NCBI GenBank assembly: GCA_018340805.1
Contig: JACMZG010001908.1
Span: 14,316,645-14,380,644 of the forward strand
DNA from: Microvelia longipes
Lineage: Eukaryota; Arthropoda; Insecta; Hemiptera; Veliidae
Length of the DNA stretch: 64,000 bases
Direction: 5' to 3'
Shown here: piece after piece, positions 57,530 through 64,000 of the stretch
Position numbering within the stretch: position 1 is the stretch's first letter
Layout: each line of letters starts with the position of its first letter
The notes under the pieces: model-generated
Database searches by the model: none
Seen by the model: only the letters and a program-made list of their open reading frames with translations
Told to the model about the DNA's origin: nothing
Position numbers and translations under genes: made by a program

Positions 57530-59180
57530 AAATAAAACATTTGTCATTCCGCATTTTGTTGAAGCTAATTTTTTAGCAAGAATATATAATATATGAATAT
57601 AAATGTAATTAATAAGTATAGAAAATAATACATTTATTAAAAAGACTGACTAATTTGAATAATAAGATTGACTTTAACCAAACACTCTGACTTTAATACT
57701 TTAACAATAAATGAAAACTAACTAATATTTTTTTCCTCAGGACTTCCCAAATGAGACTCACTGGAAATATTGACTATTTGACGCATAACAATATGTGAAT
57801 TACAGGTAGACATCTAAGGTGCCAGACTGTCAGCTGTCAACTCAGCTGTCAACCTGTTCATTTACAAATTGTTATAAATAACAATTATAAATAAACAACA
57901 TTATAAATAAAACATCTTCGTCATTCCGTATATTGTTGAAGCTAATTTTTCAGCAAGAAATATAAAATATATAAATGTAATAATAAGTATAGAAAATAAT
58001 TATTATAAATAAACATCTTCGTCATTCCGTATATTGTTGTAGCGAATTTTTCAGTCAAGAAATATAATATATGAATATAATGTAATTAATAAGTAAGAAA
58101 TAATATACTATAAAAACATCTTCGTCATTCCGTATATTGTGAAGCTAACTTTTCAGCAAGAATATATAATATATGAATAATGTAATTTCACTAAAAAAAA
58201 GAATAATATATATAAAACAACTCGTCATTTCGTATATTGTTGAAAGCTAATTTTTACAGCAAGAATATCCGTAATAAGTATAAGAAATATAATGACATTA
58301 TAATAAAACATCTTCGTCATTCCGTATATTGTGAAGCCTAATTTTCAGCAAGAATATTAATATATGATAAAATAATATATGATAAAGTATAATTAATAAG
58401 TATAGAAAATAATATATTATAAATAAAACATCTTCGTCATTCCGTAAATTGTTGTAGCGAATTTTCCAGCAAGAATATTTAGTAGTAGTAGCAATATGGG
58501 GGGAGTGGTAGTAACTACTAGGCAAGTAAGCCACGTTCTTGGGCCCTTTTGCCAGCTCCCTAAGATAGTGTTCTACTCCTTTTAATTTCAAGTGTAGGTA
58601 TATTTTATCTAACCAAGACAGAAGAGCCGTCAATTTCTATGGCTCCTCTCATGCTTTTTCAAGCAATCATACATATTTTACTGACTTATATAGTCTAGTG
58701 AAAACTAGGAATAACACGTGCTCTCACTGTTAAACCACTCTCACCTTCATAAACTTTAAACTACATGGCAGATACACTATAGTATTATAATCAATCTACT
58801 GTGAGGGTCCCAAGTTTTGCCTATACCCAGTTTCATTTAGGGTTTGGGATCTTTATCAAGTACCTGACAACACACAGGCTCGAGACCACTGGCTTACGTC
58901 CCTTCTAAAGGACGTGGTACACAGAATTTTTATCCCTCATAGAAATCCCAGAAGCCCGTGCTGGGATTGATCCCATGACTAAAACTCAGAAGTTTAAAGT
59001 CCATTCATTCTAGTATGGCCGCGTACCTTCACCAATACACCACGAGTGACTCAAGAATATATAATATATGAATATAAATGTAATTTAAATAATAGAAAAC
59101 AATATATATAAATAAAACATCTTAGTCATTCCGTATATTGTTGAAGAAAATTTTCCAGCAAGAATATATAATATATGGAA
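57530..59180 (+). repeat. ~110-bp tandem array interrupted by a SINE
   Basis: About eight or nine units carry CATCTTCGTCATTCCGTATA, TTGTTGAAGCTAATTTT, CAGCAAGAATATATAATA and an AT-rich remainder. The SINE at 58479-59051 splits one unit. Many units carry small deletions. Confidence 0.85.
58479..59051 (-). mobile_element. tRNA-derived SINE with 9-bp target duplication
   Basis: Flanked by direct repeats CAAGAATAT at 58470-58478 and 59052-59060. On the minus strand the 5' head has a GTGGTGTATTGGTG A-box-like segment and a GGGATCAATCCC B-box-like segment. The 3' end is a TAC-type microsatellite tail. It interrupts one unit of the ~110-bp tandem array. About 570 bp long; a close relative lies at 32695-33230. 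Confidence 0.8.
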
Positions 59181-59789
59181 AAATAGTTCGCAAAAGATAT
59201 ATTTAAAATAAAAATAAAAGATATGCGATTCATATTTTTTTTTCAATTAATTTTATAGGTTCAGTTGCAATATACATGATATCTCACTAAATTATTACTA
59301 CCCTGCTTAATTATCGTGAATTCAATCATAGAGTTGACGATAACTCTGCCAATCGATGCTATTATTCTGATTGTGGTGAGAGATGTCAGTACAGTAAGTA
59401 AGAAGTAAGCAGAGTCAGAAACTCAGTGATCATGACTTGAAAGATTCATCTCGTGTCTTGTTTGGACTTAGATTTGATTTGTAAAGGAACTTGATGCCCA
59501 TTTTCAGATACAAAGACCTTGTCCCTCTTTCTCTTTCTTTCTCGTCCGCTCTCTCACTGTAGTCTCTATCTTTCTCATTCTCTCAGGTTAATATAAACTT
59601 CGTTCGCTCTCTTTCTCTCTCTTAAACAATACTTTATTGTATACCTCTCTCTCTCTTTCCTTTTCATTCTTATAAGATAACTTAACGTATACCTCGCTCT
59701 CTTTTATTATTTTTTTCTTTTCCTAATACAATAACGTATTGTAAAGCTCTCTCTTTTTCTTATACGATACCAAAATTTACGCCTCTCTA

Positions 59790-60140
59790 TTTCTCTTTTT
59801 GATATACCTTAACATAAACCTCTTTATTTCTCTTTTTAAGACATACCTTAACATAAACCTCTTTATTCCTCTTTTTATGATATACCTTAACATAAACCTC
59901 TTTATTTCTCTTTTTATGATTTACCTTAACATAAACCTCTTTATTTTTCTTTTTATGATATACCTTAACATAAACCTCTTTATTTTTCTTTTTAAGACAT
60001 ACCTTAACATAAACATCTTTATTTCTCTTTTTATGATATACCTTAACATAATCATCTTTATTTCTCTTTTTATGATATACCTTAACATAAATAATTCATA
60101 TATACCTTAACTAAATATCTTTATATCTCTTCTTATGATA
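59790..60140 (+). repeat. 39-bp tandem array
   Basis: Nine or so units of ACCTCTTTATTTCTCTTTTT plus ATGATATACCTTAACATAA. The in-frame period makes an apparent 13-residue repeat peptide that is not a credible gene. The flanking 59510-59790 is a decayed CTCTCTTT-rich version. Confidence 0.85.
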
Positions 60141-61329
60141 ACATAAACCTCTCCATATGATATACCTTAACGTAAACCTAGCTCTCTGTCACTGCTTGTT
60201 CCCTACTAACACTCAAAAAAATATACAAACTCTCCTCAAACCTCTCTTATTTTACATAATTGACCTAATTATGATTTGATTTAGACTAACTCGTAAAATT
60301 ATTTCTTTAAATTATTCCAAGTTAGCGAGAAGATTTTTGAAAAACAATAGATTTCAATTAAGGTTTTGCTATCTAAAATACAAATAACAACTGAATAATA
60401 AAAAAAAACTGCATGCAGGAATTTCATAACTATATAATTTAAATTAGCTCTCATGGACTATTGAATTTTTCTATGATTTTTTTCTCAATATTTTTTCTCT
60501 TTCAATTATATTAATTTAAATAAAAAGCAATAAACATTACCAGGCCTGTTCTATTTTTAATTTACATATTACAAGCTAGTAGCTTTAACACTTACGATTT
60601 TAGATAGAGCACATATTCATACAAGAGGGTACACATACGACGCAACCATAAGCGAGGTAGTATAGGTCATACCTCTAGCCATATCAACACACACACATAC
60701 ATATTCTAAAGATACACAGTTCCAGCAATGTGACCACACACACACACACATCACACATGCCCTTCAATGTGACCGCCTTGTCCATTTCATTACACACTTA
60801 GTTTATTTCTTTATAATTTATACTTATATTTTGTTTACATTGCTTATTATAATTTATACATCTATTTCGTTTAAATTCCTTATTTAGAAAACATTTTAAT
60901 TTAATTATCTCTTTTCTTGTATATAGGTCTTAGTGAAATATTTTTATTCATATAATATGTAAATTTCATGAATTTTAAATTACATAAAAATGTATCGAGC
61001 TTTTATTAAAATGTATAACAAGCGAAGAAATTTAAATACTTATATTAAAGCATGCCGATTTTACAAGCACATAATTACATTTAATGAACAAATACAATTT
61101 TTTTAATGAACTTTTGGTTTTACTGCTAAATTAATGTTAAATCATTCATTGGTCAAATTAATAATTGTCGAATTAGTTTACATAAAAGCATTGACAAACG
61201 TTTCCTTTCATTATTTTGGGTTTTAGTAAAATTAATCATTAAATTTGTTTACATTATTTTAATTTTTAGTCAAATAAACTTATACAAAGGTTTAGCAAAT
61301 TAAACTGATGAACCATTTATAATTAAAAC
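60141..61329. other. AT-rich stretch with (CA)n microsatellites
   Basis: CACACACA runs at 60690-60755; otherwise AT-rich and featureless. Confidence 0.55.
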
Positions 61330-61945
61330 TCATAAAATATAGTCAAAACTCATGAACAATGTTACATTATTTTAGGTTTAGTCAAATTAAAACCTCATGG
61401 ACCATGTTACATTATTAGGTTTAGTCAATTAAAACTCATCAACCGTGTTTACAATTATTTTAAGGTTTTAGTCAAATTAAAAACTCATGAACCATGTTTA
61501 CATTATTTTAGTTAGTGACCAGTTTACATTATTTTAAGTTTAGTCAAATTAAAACTCATGAACCATGTTTACATTATTTTAGGTTTAGTCAAAACTCATG
61601 AACCATGTTTACATTATTTAGGTTTAGTCAAATTAAAACTCATGAACCATGTTTACAGTATTTTAGTTTTAGTCAAATTAAAACTCATGAACCATGTTTA
61701 CATTATTTTAAGTTTAGTCAAATTAAAACTCATGAACCATGTTTACATTATTTTAGGTTTAGTCAAATTAAAACTCATGAACTATGTTTACATTTTTTAG
61801 GTTTAGTCAAAACTCATGAACAATGTTTACATTTTTTAGGTTTAGTCAAATAAAACTCATGAACCATGTTTACATTATTTAGGTTAGTCAAATTAAAACT
61901 CATCAACCGTGTTTACATTATTTTAGGTTTAGTCAAATTAAACTC
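61330..61945 (+). repeat. ~44-bp tandem array
   Basis: About 14 units of AAACTCATGAACCATGTTTA, CATTATTTTAGGTTTAGTCA and AATT, with indels. Confidence 0.85.
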
Positions 61946-63289
61946 GCCACGTTTGTTTTATTTTGACAAAAAACTGAAATAATATAACCTTTTTAGCATT
62001 TAGCCAAATTAAAACTTCAAGTCTAGTAGTTTACATTAACTAAAAATTAAATAACATAAACTGGATTAGTTAATTAACTAAAATAACAATTAACTTATAC
62101 AGTTTTATGGTGAAAATGTGCTTATAGTACTTTTTTGTAGCCGATTTTAAATTAATGACAACGTTTTTTATTATTTCATAATTTTTTTTCTTCTTAATTA
62201 TTTTTAATTTAATTTTTTATATGAAGTTTTTTTTACAACAAAAAACGCTTATAAGGTTGGAAAAATTCTTTTATATTTTGGTTAATAATAAATTTAAAAT
62301 TTGTGGCACTTTAACATTTAAAACTCGCTAATATATCACCATTTAATTACACCTGCCAATAGAAAGAAGTTATATAATAATTTGACCAGGTTAGATACAA
62401 GATAGAATGATACGAAAGCTAAACCTTATAATGTTTGTATCCTAATACTAATATAAGTGAACGAGTGTCCATATTTGGAAGTAATTGTGTATAATACCTG
62501 TATCTCCACCTCATACCCAACCTCTTATAACTTCTAAAAATCTCATTTTAAGTTAAATTTATAATAAAGAATCAATTTAATATTAAAAATAATAATTCCT
62601 TATTTCTTAAATTTGTAGTATTAAATAAGTTTAAGTTTTTTTTAAACATTTTTATAAAAGCCAAGGTTTTAATTTAAAATATATGATAAACGTAATTTTA
62701 TTTGAAGGGTTTTGAAAACGTAACGAAATAAAAACTGTTGATATGACAAACATACACAAAAACACATTAATGTGGCTGAACAAGAATCTGTGTGTGGGTG
62801 TGTGTGCGGGTGTGTGCGTGTGTGTGTACATGTGTGATTAAACAACATTATTATTGCTAAGTAAATAAATAACATATAATATATTTTAATGCTGTATAGG
62901 TAAATAACTGTCGCTCCAAAAAAAATGTTTAGCAAGTCTCATAATTAATGCTTTGATTTTTTACCTGAGTTCTTTGTTTATACTTTTCATTATAATTTAA
63001 ATGAGATGAATAGTTAATTTAATTTAACTTTTAATCATAAGTTATAAAAGATATAATACTTTTAATCGCAATTCAAATAAGATGTAATAAATACATTCAA
63101 TCATTATTGTTTTTACAAAATTCATTTACCTAACCTTTGATTACTATCATATTATATAGTAAAATAAGCACAAAATGTTTTAGTTATAATTTCATTAAGT
63201 TTATTGAGTTGTAAAACCTTATTTACATTTATAGCCATGTAGTAAAGAATAGATTAAAATATCTCAAAACACTATAGATAATATAACAC
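61946..63289. other. AT-rich stretch with a (GT)n microsatellite
   Basis: GTGTGTGTG-type run at 62790-62835; otherwise nothing recognised. Confidence 0.55.
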
Positions 63290-63612
63290 TCACTATTCTA
63301 AATAGAGATATATACTAGAGAGGGCATAGCCTATCTCAAATCATTGAAAGGCCTGAAACATCTTTTTGGGGCTCTCAGAGACTCTGTGTAACCTCATTGA
63401 AACCTCGTCCTAAAGTGAGTCAGGGTTATAATAAATCAATTGATTTTGGCTTCCCGCACATTGTTTGTGTTTTTATTAGTATTTTTAACATTCTCCTAAT
63501 AAGTTATTGTAATTTTGTACTGATTATTGATTGTATTTAAATAAAAACAAAGGTGGTTAGGTTACTTTTTGATGTTACACAATTAAACTTATAGAGCCTC
63601 TCTAGTAATAAT
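63290..63612 (-). repeat. ~310-bp repeat, inverted partner of 6225-6535
   Basis: Begins AGAGATATATACTAGAGAGG, includes GGCCTGAAACATCTTTTTGG and ends at CTCTCTAGTAATAAT. It is collinear with 6225-6535 on the opposite strand. Confidence 0.65.
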
Positions 63613-63835
63613 ATCTATACTGTTCTATAGATATGAGCAGTATAGCCATAGAGAACCAGATTGTTACTGGTAATTTTATATTTTTTATTTTACAGTCGTT
63701 TATATACCTACTTAAGTATACCAAAAATGTTTATGATTGTTTATAGTATTTTAAAATTTAGAGGTAGTTATTAACATAAAGCCACAAAAAGTCATTTTCT
63801 TTCTTATCTATATTCAATAAAATAGATCAGGCGCT

Positions 63836-63982
<147 letters not shown>

Positions 63983-64000
63983 TTTAATTTTATTTATTTA

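Noticed and set aside
59799..60110. Frame with repeated MIYLNINLFIS peptides
   Set aside because: A 39-bp AT-rich satellite whose period is a multiple of three; extremely biased composition.
61558..61853. Overlapping frames in the 44-bp array
   Set aside because: Two frames open over the same DNA satellite; no credible protein.
62490..62540. A possible upstream Ig exon ending near MRWRY
   Set aside because: Phase does not match exon 1 (phase 0 needed) and no B-strand or A-strand pattern precedes it.

Overview
The window is an AT-rich animal nuclear sequence, most likely from an arthropod and probably an insect. Reasons: short exons with GT/AG introns on one strand, sarcomeric-type Ig domains, tRNA-derived SINEs, non-LTR retrotransposon 3' ends with TTCTA-type tails, and many inverted-repeat elements and (TA)n tracts. 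The species cannot be named from the sequence. Single-base length differences inside otherwise identical tandem units suggest either residual long-read indel errors or young repeat decay.

The main gene runs on the minus strand from about 55.93 kb (5' side) to 12.53 kb (3' side), and both ends are outside the window. I assembled 13 exons by hand; every junction is phase-compatible (about 2.68 kb coding, roughly 890 codons). They encode the C-terminal half of one Ig domain, a short linker from a 43-nt micro-exon, Ig1, a Ser/Pro/Arg-rich linker exon with a tandemly expanded 36-residue repeat, and Ig2 to Ig6. In most Ig domains an intron falls just after the conserved Trp. Only Ig1 keeps both canonical cysteines, as is common in cytosolic muscle Ig proteins. 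The best assignment is a giant titin-family muscle protein of the obscurin/UNC-89 or Stretchin-Mlck type. Domain order alone does not decide between them, so no symbol is given.

The introns and the 3' flank hold almost all the rest. The 22.98-31.79 kb intron contains a ~4.0 kb element with ~1.28 kb inverted arms (26.87-30.89 kb). Its arms carry internal tandem repeats, its centre is a GGCTC-rich array, and it encodes a 167-residue protein of unknown function with several conserved-looking Cys, His and acidic residues. Other insertions include a PIF/Harbinger-like foldback (49.87-51.12 kb), Tc1/mariner-like MITEs, palindromic MITEs, a ~0.75-kb dispersed repeat in many copies, SINEs with recognisable target-site duplications, two LINE reverse-transcriptase fragments, and satellite-like arrays (53-bp units at 36.0-37.7 kb; ~110-bp units at 57.5-59.2 kb; 39-bp units at 59.8-60.1 kb; 44-bp units at 61.3-61.9 kb).

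Points most worth following up: the long-armed element and its protein; the expanded 36-aa repeat exon and its frameshift; an isolated Ig-like fragment on the opposite strand (12.35 kb); an 87-codon GC-richer open segment in an intron (38.89-39.15 kb); and two transposon insertions lying within about 20 bp of splice donors.
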